From Fomitopsis serialis (lineage: Eukaryota > Basidiomycota > Agaricomycetes > Polyporales > Fomitopsidaceae), in the NCBI RefSeq assembly GCF_022376445.1, contig NW_025954964.1, positions 1,116,001 through 1,180,000 of the forward strand: a stretch of 64,000 nt of DNA, read 5' to 3'. Within the stretch, counting starts at the first letter, position 1; every line of letters starts with the position of its first letter. The notes beneath the pieces are model-generated. The model did no database searches. It had not been told where the DNA came from and worked only from the letters and a program-made list of their open reading frames with translations. The position numbers and the translations under genes were made by a program. Positions 1 through 11,997 of the stretch are shown piece by piece.

Positions 1-330
1 GCTGAGTCCGCCCCGGGGTCGCCCGCCCGCGCTCCGGCGCCCCTCGAGCCGCTGAGCGAGGACGAGTGGTCCGTGATAGGGGACGATGCCGATGCGGAAG
101 ACAGCGAGGTCGAGGCTGCTCGCGTGGGGTCACTCGCGCTGAGGGACGCGGAGGCCTCCCCGCGCATGCGCCAGGCGTCGTTCCGCTCGCATGTCTGGGA
201 ACGTCAGCGACGCTCTGCTTCGTCGCCCTCCCGCTCACCCGCTAGACGACCCGCGAGGATGTACCGCGTGGAGCCGCCACGCTCAGCACTCCCGTCGCGT
301 CGGTCGTTCCACGAATACCTGTTCTCCTGA
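1..330 (+). CDS. 3' end of an unrecognised gene (partial)
   Basis: The window opens inside a reading frame that runs to a TGA at 328-330. The visible tail of about 109 residues is low-complexity: a Pro/Ala-rich start, an acidic stretch (LSEDEWSVIGDDADAEDSE), then Arg/Ser-rich sequence with SPSRSPARRPAR and a final SFHEYLFS. This composition suggests a disordered C-terminus with possible SR-type phosphorylation sites. No domain is visible, so no function is assigned. It converges on the chitin synthase gene, whose stop lies about 260 bp downstream on the other strand. The body of the gene lies outside the window. Confidence 0.5.
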   Translation, partial: AESAPGSPARAPAPLEPLSEDEWSVIGDDADAEDSEVEAARVGSLALRDAEASPRMRQASFRSHVWERQRRSASSPSRSPARRPARMYRVEPPRSALPSRRSFHEYLFS

Positions 331-591
331 GGGCCAGGGACCTTCGGGGAGCTATTTATGATTCGTATCGGTTCGTCGTAATTGTCTCCCGCTTCTGACG
401 GTTGTACGCATAGACGTGCATATACTGAGCTGTACGAGTAACCTACACACGTGTGACTACAGAGAATTGTACGAGTCCATAGGAGTCCGTAGATGGCCTG
501 TCGCCCCTCGGCTGAATATGAAACATGATATACATTATAACGATACGAATGTCCTTGGCTGTCCTGAGTTAATGGGACGAAGAGGGGCCTT

Positions 592-3500
592 TCAGCCCGT
601 GAAGACCCGCGCGATGAGGTACATCGTCGACCCCGCGAATCGCTGAGGGAGCTGGTGAGCGGGATTATATACTGGTCAGGAAAAGGACTTACGACGATGG
701 TGGTTATAGCGACGAATGCGAGGATGAAGGTCATGTAGGCCTTCGTCCGGGTGAGGGAGTTGTCGCCCGTGAACGTGTTGACTGGGTCGCCACCCCCAAG
801 GATGGCCAACAACAAGACGGCCTGAACAAATCGTCCAAGTGAGCATCACCGCCAGTCTCGCGAACTGCACGGAGCACGCACATTCGACAGCACCCAAGTC
901 AGGAGCACCTACACCATCGCCCCGTCAGCACCCATCCACCATCTACCCGTCAGCGGAAAGCCCACTCACATTTGTCCTGACGTTCGCATAGTAGTCCTTC
1001 GCGGTCTGCTCCTGCTCCGCGAGGCTGCTCCCCGCGTTCGGCTTCGTGCTCGGCCGTTTGTACTTGATGTTCTCCAGCGCCTCCTTGTAGATGTCGTCCA
1101 CCGCCGCAGCGTCGACAACCTCAATGTCCACCTGCGAGTTGCTGTTCTGGATGACCGCGCCGAGGTCGGACTCTACTTCTGCGTCTTGCTTGGTGCCCCA
1201 GGAGATCTGTGTTGATCTGTCAGTATGTGTTGGTGACTGCAGGCGGTGTGATGGTACGCACGTCATCTAGGTTGGAGAACGCATAGCTGATTGGAGTATC
1301 GGTGAGCCGTACGTTCATTTGGACCTTGTGATGGCTTACATGTTGAGCAGGTTGATGTACGTAGGAGACAGCAGCAAGTAGGGGATGAAACTCGTGAAGA
1401 GGTGCCACGGGTCCATCGCGAACAAGCTCGACAGAAAATACACTGGCCGTTCGTCAGCTTGCTTTAATCCCTCTCAACCAACAGAGCCACACTCACCTCC
1501 GTAGGTGATAATAACACTGAATATCATCGTCTGGTAGGCAACGCCACCACCGTTTGCAGCCTTAACAGCACACGTGATGGCACAGAACAGCAAGTAGACC
1601 ATCATCAATGCCAGCAAGATGGCCGTCGTTTGGTACTTCCATTTGGACCTGAACGCCGCCGAATAAGTCCTCGGTATCACATCGCAGGTCTGTTACTTAC
1701 GCTTTCGGCTTGTTGCCCATAGAGAACAGGAACGCGGCCACGACAATCGCACCCATCACGAACTGAACGACCGCGTTCCAGTACTTGATGCCTTCCATAC
1801 CGAATGCCGGGGCTTCAAGTGACGAAGTCAAAATAATCTACGGAGAGTCAGCACCGGAGTTGCCGTCCAGAGTAATCCTCGACCCACGAAGAACAAATAG
1901 AAGTTGCCCTGCCCAGCGCAAGTCAGTCAAGTACCGCTGCATAGACACGACACGGACTCACAATCGCGAACCAAGCGGCAATGAGGTTGATGACGTTATA
2001 TATCGTCTCCATAACCAGAACGACCTTCCTCCAAACACTGTGGCCCGAACGCAAGATCTGGCCAAGATGCGCGATAGCGTACGTCGCTGCGAAGAACGAG
2101 CCATTGAGCCATCTGCGTCGCTGGCTGATGAACTCTGGAAGTGCATCCGGCACATCAGTCTCTGCGATAGCGCTTTTGACGTATTTGAGGATCCAGCTCG
2201 AATTTGCCTTTGCAACGAGCTCGAAGCATAGAATACGCTATACCTTGTGAGTCCGAAGGTGCAATGAAAGGAGACACATACTCACATCTTCAGCGAGGTC
2301 TGCGAAAGCCAATGAAAGGGTAAATCGCCGTCTCCACAGAATCTCCGAGTAGACTTACACATGTTTGACGTGAAAATGTCGGTGTCTCGCCCATGGAGAA
2401 CTTCTCCCTTGAAATACGACGCAAGTGGTCCCCGACCAGACCTGTCGTTCTGCAATGCGATGTAACTACAAAAGCAATTAGATAGTGCCGAACGTAGGAG
2501 CGAACCCAGACAAACCGGTAAGCAGAAAATGCGCCAGGCTAGTGGATGACGGACAGTAAGGTCAGCAATCAAACATACAGTGACTGTACCCTGACTGACC
2601 AGTACGCTAATGTAGCCGAACAGAGACTCAGTCGGTTTATCCAAAATGTTGGCGATCTTGTACTCGAAGTTCTGTGCCGCGACTGAAGGGCGGCATGTCA
2701 TTACATTTTTCTATTTGCTGGTCCCAACAAATGCATACCTAGAGGGTTGATCAATGCTGACCAGCGCTTTCCCTTGTAGGCAGCGATCTCGCCACATGCT
2801 CCAGCAACATTGGAGTTCAAGTCGAATGCTTTCCATAGGTGGTATATGCTCTTTGGTCCCGGTCGCGTCCCGACGTCTAAGAGTACACAAACATTGGGCT
2901 ATATGCGGTCCAGCTTCAACACCAGTCGAATACCAGGCCCGCGTGATGTTTACCCACCTGCAGTAAGGACCCAAACGCATTGAAAAACCACCGGTGACTG
3001 TTTATTTTCTTCTGGTTCTTGGCCTTCATGCAGAAAATAATTTGCGTGGGCACCACACCCTTGTCAGGGTACTTGAAGTGAAGATCCGCGTCGAGCCCGA
3101 AGGAAGTTGTGTATTCGAACAAGTGCGCCGTCGTCGGTACGTGATTGACTTCTTTCTGCATGTAGGCACCCGGCTGATACACGCCGAGTAGCGTCAAGCA
3201 GTCTAGAACTCGAGGGTGCACCTTGGACCTTCCGTCGGCGACAATGCAGACAACGACCTGTGGGTAGCAAATGAGCTGACGTTGTACTGTTGTACAATGA
3301 TGTTGCTGAGACGAACCTTCTTCCAGGCGTCGGGGCCCCATGTGCGGGAGTTCTTCCTGGAACAGAGATGCGAGATGTTTTGCATCACGCCATACAAAGT
3401 CCTGCAAAAGAGAACCTCGTCTTCCTGCATGGAATTCGCAAGTTCATAATGTACTCGAACGACCAATCGACTCACGTTATACATCGTAATGACGATAAAC

Positions 3501-4819
3501 AACTCGGTCGTCCTACCCAGTTCGTTCTGTCTCAAGAAATAACCGTTCTTCTCGAAGTTGTCAGGGTCGCACGTCACCGCTGTATAGCGCGCCTGCTTCA
3601 TCTCCGGCTCGACCTTCCATGGCATGATGAGTTTCGGTGGGACATCCAATTGCATCACCAGATTTCCGTTCGTGAGTTGCACCCGTTTCTTCGTCTTTCG
3701 ACGACGCACCATGCGCCCTGCGGGCACAGGCCCGAAGTGACGTGTGTCGGTAGGGGTCTCGGGTTCGGTGTAGGGCGTCCCTGTCGTCGACAACGATGTT
3801 TTCTCCGGGTCAGCTGGAGGAGCAATGGTGGCACGCCATGGTTTCTCGTCATAGAATGTGCCGCCCTCATATTGGTATGCGCGCTGATGGCCTACGTCTT
3901 GCTCCTCGTCGTACGTCTGCGAGCGCGTGTGTCGCTGTGGCGAGTAGCCGGTGTAGTGCACACTATCATTGCCGACGATGTGGTAGTCTTCGTCGTCCAC
4001 TGCGGGTGTGGGAGACCGAGAACGCGGCGGACGATAGGACGCACGCGAGTGCGTTCCTGAGGCATAAGCCTCAGCATCATGCCGAAAATGGTCGAGTGCG
4101 CTCTGAGATCCTGTGTAGCTTGTCTCCAGGTCGGACTGCTGCTGAAATGGATAGTCGGGGTGCGCAGCATGGACGGATGTGGCAGCAGAGCTATAAGCTG
4201 ACGCGGGCCGGGAGGGGGGCTGCCACTGAGTTGATTCCTGAACGTAGTCTTGTATAGGGTCCCCGTCTGCTGAGTAGTAGGCTGTGTGTGATGTGTGCTG
4301 AGGAGCGATGGCTCTATAGTTTGAGTAGTCGGAGAAGGGGTCGCGCTCTCCGGAGAACTGTGCGTTGTCCCACTCAAGAGGCTCGCCGGACTTGATGGTT
4401 GGGAGCGCACCATAGTCACTTCCCGTCCCGGGGACGATATGGATATAGTCTTTCTCCTTTAGCTCGCCGTCCAGGGGCCCAACGTACGTGGATCCTGAAG
4501 ACACGCTGCCCCTAGTAGATGCTCTGTCGCCTCCGCTGCTATTCTCCTCAGTTGCCTCTGGAACGGGTGGAAGTGATGGTCGGCGTGATGGTGAACTCCT
4601 AGAATAGCGCAAGGCCGGTGCAATGGCCGTGGGCTGGTAGTTCTGGGCGTATTCCAAGGGATATTCGGCCGGAGAAGCGGCTATTCCAGTATCATTGAAG
4701 GTATACCGTTGAGTATCGCTCGAGACGTTGGAAGGTAGCTCATACTGCTGATGCCGCTGTGAATAATCGTCGTCGTCGTCATCGAGTGGAACGTATGAGG
4801 GTGCTGCTTTGCGATTCAT
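592..4819 (-). CDS. Chitin synthase (family 2 glycosyltransferase, class I-III type)
   Basis: This plasma-membrane enzyme polymerises UDP-GlcNAc into chitin. The ATG at 4817-4819 opens a disordered, Ser/Tyr/Pro-rich N-terminus of about 380 residues. The chitin synthase N-terminal region follows ([13 protein letters not shown], then [17 protein letters not shown]). The first large exon ends at a GT just after DAWKK and reads on into [16 protein letters not shown]. Catalytic motifs are present across several short introns: QNFEYK, then [14 protein letters not shown], an EDR motif rebuilt by splicing near 2230-2290, and [12 protein letters not shown] near 2120. C-terminal membrane segments follow (e.g. 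[20 protein letters not shown]). The last intron (donor near 690) leads to a short exon ending LIARVFTG and a stop at 592-594. All frames join cleanly. The gene is close to 900 residues and has at least ten exons. The exact subclass cannot be fixed by eye. Confidence 0.93.
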
Positions 4820-5352
4820 GACTGTCGTAGTGGTTCTGTCGTAAACGTGAGCGCTATCTGCTTAAAAATTGAGACCGAAAAGCAAGGCATAACGTCTCTC
4901 TCAATTGCTCACATGGATTTGCCTCGCGATATCACCGCGGTTCAGAGGCAGGTCGTTTCGCCGTCCGCGTTGCGATGACTTGTACTCGCCCGGAGGGGTT
5001 AAAGAAAGGACTTCCTCAGCTACAGCAAACAAAGCGAGCGAGCATCAGAAATACAAGCAGCGTGTGTGCGAGCTCGTTCAAACGAGCAGCTGTATGATGA
5101 TGTTGGCCAACATTAACCGCCGCACTGAGTTCAACTTCTGCGCGTCAGACACGTGATCGCGTCCATCGCACGGGCCCCGCCACTGGCATTGCTTTTCCGG
5201 GTTCCCTCACTGCGCAGATGAGTACTGTCGCTGGATCTCATCGCATAGCCCTCAGATCATACAGTTACACATTGATACAACATATAAGATAGTCATGACG
5301 GGAATAGGTCACCACAAACCAGGCGCGAAACGATACAACTCCCTGCATGCAG
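4820..5352. other. Intergenic, promoter side of chitin synthase
   Basis: About 530 bp separate the chitin synthase start from the DNA polymerase kappa stop, both on the minus strand. The interval should hold the chitin synthase promoter and the 3' UTR of the polymerase gene. An open frame of 83 codons on the plus strand has no recognisable motif and looks fortuitous. No TATA box or repeat stands out. Confidence 0.4.
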
Positions 5353-8300
5353 TCACTTTCTCCGCTTCCTCGTGGATCCTTCTGTAGCACCAGACGGGGC
5401 TGTTCCACGTTTCTTACCAGAGCTAGATAGGATGTCGGATATACTTCTCGGCTTGAAGCCTTTCGAAGTGCCGGCCACACCGGCATGGGACAGAACAGTA
5501 GTGGTGGATGGACTTTCAGCCTGAGCTTCTCGAATAGCCTCTTTGCTCAAGCAGAAGTCGATGTGCGCATTCAGACCATCATTGTCTGTGACCATAGTCT
5601 TGGTGCATATTGGGCATGTCTGCGTATTTGATTCCTTTGTCGTTGAAGTCGCGCGAGAGGGAGAACTTGGCCGATGGCCGCGCGAGGTGATGGCAGAAGC
5701 CGAAGGGCCAGTAGAGGACGCGCGGACAGAACACGATTCTGCGAGTCGAGGGGATTTTAAATTCGAAGAGGAAGATTGTGAAGACGTTGGTGCAGGTGCT
5801 GAGTTCGGTGGCCTGGGGCGGTGGTCAGAGCGCCTGTCCGGCTGAAAGCGTTCATCTTCGAAGAAATTTGTATGGTTCACAGCCTTTTCATCTCGCTCGG
5901 CAACAGGAAATGCGAAGTGCACATCGTCCTTTTCTTCCTCAGCCTCAGCTTCCTCATAATATCCAGGCATCGCGTCTTCCAATGAAGCCTGCAACCGTGT
6001 AGTCTCTTCTGGCTGTTCCTCGACACCAATCCGCTGTTTTTTCGTCGGTGACCCACCACTATCAGCAGCCCCAAAGAACTAAGGGAGGAAACTCATTCAA
6101 TCTCTCCATAAAGATTTCAAGGCGCCTACCTTCATGATTCCAGAAGCCTTCCTCTCCGCCTCTGCCTTGAGGTCCTTCAGCTTTGTCACGCGCAGCCCAA
6201 TCAGTCGTAGATTTAGCGGGAACTCGGGCATCAGGAGCTCCTTCCCTATCTGCAATGCAAGTTGTGAGGTCAGAAGAGCGAGATACCCGTAATAGTGGGC
6301 CACTGACTGCGAACAAGTCCTCCTTCTTTGGCGATACCCACCGATCGAATGACTTCGCACGCGTGAAGACTGGCGAATATTATGCGGGCCATTGTCATGA
6401 CGTTATGAACGAAGAGCTTCGCATTCATACCTTGATATGTATCCAATTTGTACTTCAGCGTCACCGTTTTCCCAGTCCACCCTCCTTCGTTCATATCACT
6501 CTCCAGCTCTGCCGCGACATCCTCAAGTTTCTGAAGGATCTGTTCCTTGTCACTGATCGGCGAGAATGTACTGGGCAAGGACCAGCCATGAGTACCCCGG
6601 AAACTTCAGTTTGGCAACACGACTAGCTCACCGCTCGGCGCCGATGCTCTTGCGTTCCTCCCGCGTGCCGGGCTGAACAATGTTCGACGCGATACCAAGA
6701 TAGGCTTGCAACAGAAAGTGTAGACCGAATTGCTTATCCATCAATGACAACACTGCACGATGGGCATAGATGTCTCCACATGTCTGCATGAACATGGACG
6801 GAACCCGAGAAAATGATAAGGCTCGTCAGTGAACACTTTCACCGTAGGCCGTGCTTCAGCCGCGCGCATTCTCCGCACACGCACGGGGTACATGGGGAGT
6901 GCGGCGCAGGGCAAACTCACCTTGATTCCTATCGACTCCAACAGGCGTTCGTTAACACGCCCCACCCCCTGTACTTTGCGGATGGACAGATCGCGCATGA
7001 AAGCCTTGATCGCGCGCGAGTTGAACTCTAGCTTGAACTGGCCGTTCGGCTTGTTCTATGGCGGCACGACGTTACACCACTTTCGTCCGAAACACGGAAC
7101 TGGAGAAATGAACCTTGTCTGAGCAGATCTGTGTCATGTCAGGTGGCCACTCTGCTGAACGAGGACATGCAGAATCACCTTGGCAAGCATCTATATGGAA
7201 GACAATTTAGAGCGAATTGGCAAGGAGCGCAGAGCGTGCCTGACCTTGTTCGGCGCAATACCAGCGCTGACAGTCAATTGTGTTTCGCGGTGCACTGTCT
7301 CGCGCATCTCCCGCACGCATTCCTCTGCGTCCACTCGATGCTCCTCGCAATAGGCAGTGATGCTACAGAAGGAAGAAGGGCATATAGGTCTTAGGGTACT
7401 GACACCAACTCGGGGAACGAGCTTACTTGAGGTAGCCTTCATCGCAACCAGCAGCACACATGTTGGGATCGTACCGCTTGAAGACGTCCATTACCCGCTT
7501 CGACATCTCCATGTACCGATCAAAGTGTGTCTCCACGAGGATCAATTCGGGACAGAGTTTCTTGGCAATGAAGGCTGGAAGGCCCATAGGTGAGCTCTAG
7601 CCAGAGGCCCGTCGGGTCTATGCAATTCAACGAAGTGACGCACAGGACATGCCCGACCGCGCTCCAAACTTCCGCGCCTCATACGAGGCGGTCGTCAGGA
7701 CGCCTTTACCTACCTGAGATGTGAACGATTGGTGGAGCGCCAATTGAACGGAAGAAGCGTACCACTTACGGCGAAAGGCTTACCCCTGAGGCTTGGATTG
7801 TCAAGTAACTCGACGTTGGCGTAAAACGCGTCCATGTCAACGTGCACGATGATCTGAGTGAGGTCCCGTTGTGCTTCCAGCTTGACTAACTGGGCAGGGC
7901 GAAGTGTCAGGCCGACCGGGCATGGCGATCCAAAGGAGAACTTACAAGATGGTCTACTGATTGCTCCACACTACCTGCAGTCGTGCACGTTGACTGTCAT
8001 GGCCGACGATGCTCAGAATGCACACATACGAGTATCAACCCCTTTCATGACTTCGTCGCGATGTTTCAATATTCGGGCGATGCGCTCTGTAAGCTCTTTG
8101 TCCTTGCGTTTCTCATTCTGAACACAACAAGTACTTGAGCTTCAGGAATGCGTCCGTGGTGCATTGCAACCGACCTCGTAAAACTTGGAACCCTTCGAAG
8201 CCTCTGCTATTATGCGATTAATCTCGGACTGGTCCTTCGCAAGTCTGTTGACAGGTATCAGGGTAAGTCTCAACAGTCGATAGCACCTCGACCTACCCTG

Positions 8301-8409
8301 CTTTCGTGACGGATGGACCAGCAAGACGTCTGAGGAGGCTGTCAGTTTGCTGTGATGGTTCCGGAGGAGCCGTCATAGTGGCCTCGTTTGGCATGTCATT
8401 GGCCGACAT
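5353..8409 (-). CDS. DNA polymerase kappa (Y-family translesion polymerase, DinB type)
   Basis: This nuclear translesion polymerase bypasses damaged template bases. The ATG at 8407-8409 opens an N-clasp region ([22 protein letters not shown]), followed by the first catalytic palm motif [15 protein letters not shown] near 7800-7850. The second acidic motif reads AGCDEGYL near 7430, keeping the Asp-Glu pair. The helix-hairpin-helix [21 protein letters not shown] lies near 6930. The little-finger signature [23 protein letters not shown] is near 6540. Downstream, GIMKFFG is assembled across an intron near 6080-6140 and resembles a PCNA-interacting box. The C-terminus carries one ubiquitin-binding CPICTK...HIDFC zinc finger (UBZ type) near 5540-5620 and a basic KRRK end at 5353. 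At least eight introns are implied. The family assignment is secure. Confidence 0.92.
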
Positions 8410-8909
8410 ATTGAAGTTTGCAAGTCAATGACGACCCAAGTAGATATCAGTTTCCAGACTGCATAGGACAGCAGGCAGGTCGAGAGCAAGGGCGCAGCTA
8501 CAGCAAGGCTTGAGCAAGGCCTGCGCCAACGGCGCCTGGCACTAGCATGGGCGTTTGTGACAATTACTTCACGGTCCCGACCAGTGCGTTCGCGGTGGTG
8601 TGACCGTGTCATGTTCTGCACCCCGCGCGTCAACGCGTCACACATGTTCAGTCCATGACTAGCGAGCTCTCGACCTCAGGCCTCAGGCCTCAGGACTCAA
8701 ACGGTTTCCCCACAAACAAATTTTACTACACAAAGACTGGATCACATCATACCACTAGTAAGCTTCGAATGGCAATAGAACGGGATACTAATCACGTTCA
8801 AGGTACGTGACAAAGTCCGAGTTCCCAACATTGTACTCGCAATATCATCAGGCTATGCACCGAGTACGTCGTACAAAAATCCGCCCTGATAGACACGGCT
8901 ATGCAGCAG
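8410..8909. other. Intergenic between polymerase kappa and amidase
   Basis: This 500-bp spacer holds the polymerase kappa promoter and the amidase 3' end. A perfect 7-bp unit (CCTCAGG) is repeated three times at 8674-8694. No gene is visible here. Confidence 0.4.
8674..8694. repeat. Three tandem copies of a 7-bp unit
   Basis: CCTCAGG occurs three times head to tail. It lies about 265 bp upstream of the polymerase kappa start codon. Such short direct repeats can be factor-binding sites or simple slippage products, and nothing decides between these here. Confidence 0.6.
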
Positions 8910-11026
8910 TCACAATGCCGCCTTCGCCTTGAGTGCGGCGTCCACTATCTCGGTCATCGCAATCACCGCCTCTTCCTCCAACGTCCGACCGACAAGCTGC
9001 AAGGCCACAGGTGCATTCTGAGAGAGCGCAGGTTCATCTATGAATACCGTCAGTGACATTGTAGTCATGTGCACCATCCATGATGGGGTTTACTCACACC
9101 AACTGTATATTGCTTCATCCGTCTCGCTGAGGAACTGGTGGGCAGGCTTCTTCGCGTCCAAACTGAGATCGACCCTGGTCACTGGGAATGTGACAGCAGG
9201 GTAGTCCAAGGCATTCAGGACCTTGGTATAGTTCGAGTAACTATGCCTATCGTAAGAGTATGTTCCAGCGATCTACAGGACGACTTACTTGTTCCTGCCA
9301 TGCGGAGGGGCTACGAAGGGTGCTCCAGGTGAGATGATAGCATCCACAGGTCGACCAGTGCCTGAGATCTCAGCCGTCTTCTGCCAGTGGTCCAGATACT
9401 CCTTCCGAAGATCTGCCCTAGCTTTCTGAATCTGCCACAGCGCATACGCAGATATGCCCGTCGGGTCAGGCCGTACGGACATGTCCGGCTCGCCGACACC
9501 TTCGACAACGCTCATCGTTGAGATGATCGGTTCGCCAGTCTCCGAGGTAGTAACTTGGAAATCTTCTGCTGCGCCTGCTTTCCATATGGCAGACTGATGC
9601 TGATGAGGGCAGCGCCACGACAAAATAGAGGGGTCACTTACGATAGTGTTTGTCAGTTCAAGGTGCTTGATTGGTTGCCAATCGACAACTATGTGCTTGT
9701 TAGTCGCATGTTTTAAACCAAACCGTTATCCAAACCTTTGTGACCAGCCGCGCGTAATGCGTCTCGCGTCATCTCCAAAGCTCTGATGACTGGCGGGTGC
9801 GGTACTACGATGCCGTCATTCCACAGGATGGCGAAGCAAAGGGTCGATCCGCCTCCGTGTTCAGAAAGCGCGTACGCTTCATCATCCCATTTCTTCCTCA
9901 CGCAGAGCGGGTCTTTCGTCCACGGGCTTTGACTGATGACAGCTTGCATGAATGCCTTCACACCGCTCAGGCTATTGGATAGCGGGCCGAGGACAGACGG
10001 GATAGAGTCTTGGCCAACCATCGAATTGACAGCACCTTCGTATGGTATACGCCCATACGATGGTCGTAAGCTGTATAGGCCATTGAAGAGAGCCGGTATG
10101 CGGATGGAGCTATTGAAGATATTACTCGACAGTCTGCGCACTTGGACAACCAGCTGCACGTACCCTCCAATATCCGAACCAACACCGAGAGGACTACCCT
10201 TCAGGTGGATTAAGGCCCCTTCGCCACCGGACGAGCCCCCACAGGTAAGGTTCCGGTTGGCGGGGTTGACTGTTCGACCGAATATCAGATTGTACGTTTC
10301 TGGCCACTACGCATCGCCTCATTGTTAGTCAGGATAGTGACGCCGACGAGGGCATGCGCACCATCAACGTCTGAGGGATATTGGTCCGTACAAACGGAAC
10401 AGCCCCACAGTCATACAGAATATCAACGAGCGTAGCATTCTTCTCGGCATACTTGCCGATCCAGGACACATATCCTACGACTCCCGATGAGTTGCGTGTA
10501 TCGTTGCCACGAACAAACCAGCTTACCCATCGTGGTTTCTAGGCCTTTGATGCATAGCTGATCCTTCAGCGAGATAGGAAGCCCGTGCAAAAGGCCAACG
10601 ACCTTGCCCGTCGTCTTCAGATGCTCATCCAATTCCTTGGCACGAGCGAGCGCACGTTCCACAAAGATCTCAGTCAGGCAATTGACCTACATCATTCCAC
10701 GCAGTACACCTGTATCAGCAAGGATATGAACAGACATGCAACCTCAGACTGCTTACAAGTTGGTGTGCGACGATCGCCCGCTTGTAGAAAGCGGTGGTCA
10801 CCTCCACCGCCGACCATTCGGCAGAGGCGAGCTTGTCCAGCAGCGCGCCGACATCCACAGTGTTGGTGATCTCCAGTTCCCTCGCCGTTAACAGACCACA
10901 TTCCTCTGGGATGACGGTCACATCAAGTGCTGTATCCGGTGGTGTAGATATCAGCCACTCTTTCGGGATCGACTCTTGTTGACGTAGCCGCTTATCGGCG
11001 ACCAAATCCTGCCAGCGTTGAGACAT
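8910..11026 (-). CDS. Amidase signature family hydrolase (acetamidase / FAAH-like)
   Basis: Members hydrolyse carboxamides with a Ser-cisSer-Lys triad. The ATG at 11024-11026 gives MSQRWQDLVADKRLRQQESI, a typical fungal amidase N-terminus. The catalytic lysine lies in GLLHGLPISLKDQLCIKG near 10560-10620. The signature follows as NPANRNLTCGGSSGGEGALI, carrying the two adjacent serines, then GSPLGVGSDIGG with the nucleophile region (10170-10270). Further conserved blocks are LRPSYGRIPYEGAVNSM near 10040 and a C-terminal end reading LQLVGRTLEEEAVIAMTEIV before the stop at 8910-8912. Exons are short with introns of about 50-60 nt. The substrate cannot be told from sequence; acetamide, fatty-acid amides or indole-acetamide are all possible in this family. 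Confidence 0.88.
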
Positions 11027-11997
11027 CTCGAATGCAGGCCGATGGGTGTAGACAAGATGAAGATGTTGACACCCCCTGGAAGCGACAGGCAGTAGATGTA
11101 CATGTAGATATGTGTACTCGCGCAGAGACACGAACCTAATATCCAGAGGCACAATGCATTGATAGGCAAATGTAATACAGTCGACGTCCCACACGTTGAA
11201 GCCGTATCTACCTTCCCGAAGCCCCACCACAGGCACACAAGCACACGATCCAAGGTTGACACAGGGTAGGAGGGTCATCTCCTTATCGCTGTGGCATTAG
11301 GGAAGACGGCGGCCTCCCGTCGGACCGGGACGATGAGAGCGCAAGTCCTCAAATCTGCAAGAAAGTTGTCATGAGTAAGAGATGTCACAGTGAGCGAACG
11401 AATAGAGATCAAATGCTCAGAAAGCCATTCATGTCAGCGATACACCGAAGAGCAGAACCCTAAGGTGCAGCGAGTCGACTAAGAGGTGCCAGTGGGTTGA
11501 GATACAACACTCGTCGTTGCAAGAAAAAAAGAGTATTATACGAGAGCTTGGTACTCACCAAAATTCCCTGAGACAAGCCGCGGTCGTCATCCAGCGTGTC
11601 CAACTCAACGCGGGGAGTGTAGCAGACGAGCAAAGGCAAGAGGAAAATTTGCACATTTATTCACTATGTTATTTGTTCCTGTTTGTACTCCGCGCCGGAG
11701 CTTAATTTAGATGAGTTAAGTAACGACAAAGTAGGCAGTCGATCTGCCATATAAGGTAAGCAGGTTACTTACCTGCGCTGGCTTGAGCCACTGGCACTTG
11801 ATTTCAACTTGTCTCTATGCACTCCCAGCCATGTACAAGATACAACCTATAAATACATTCATAGATATACGTAGCGGTATAAGGATACAGCGGCCTATGG
11901 GCCAACGAATATAGAGCGAGATCTCTGCGTTTAATTCAACACTGCGGGAAGCCTGCTTCGCGACGTAAGATGCAAGGTTACACCCCCTTTGATCGAG
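11027..11997. other. Gene-free interval
   Basis: About 970 bp lie between the amidase start and the caspase-like gene stop. All open frames are short (64 codons or fewer away from the genes) and show no motif. The left part should contain the amidase promoter. The stretch 11640-11950 is somewhat AT-rich. No RNA gene or repeat was recognised. Confidence 0.35.

Noticed and set aside
4905..5156. 83-codon plus-strand frame upstream of chitin synthase
   Set aside because: No motif, no splice context and located in the expected promoter region.
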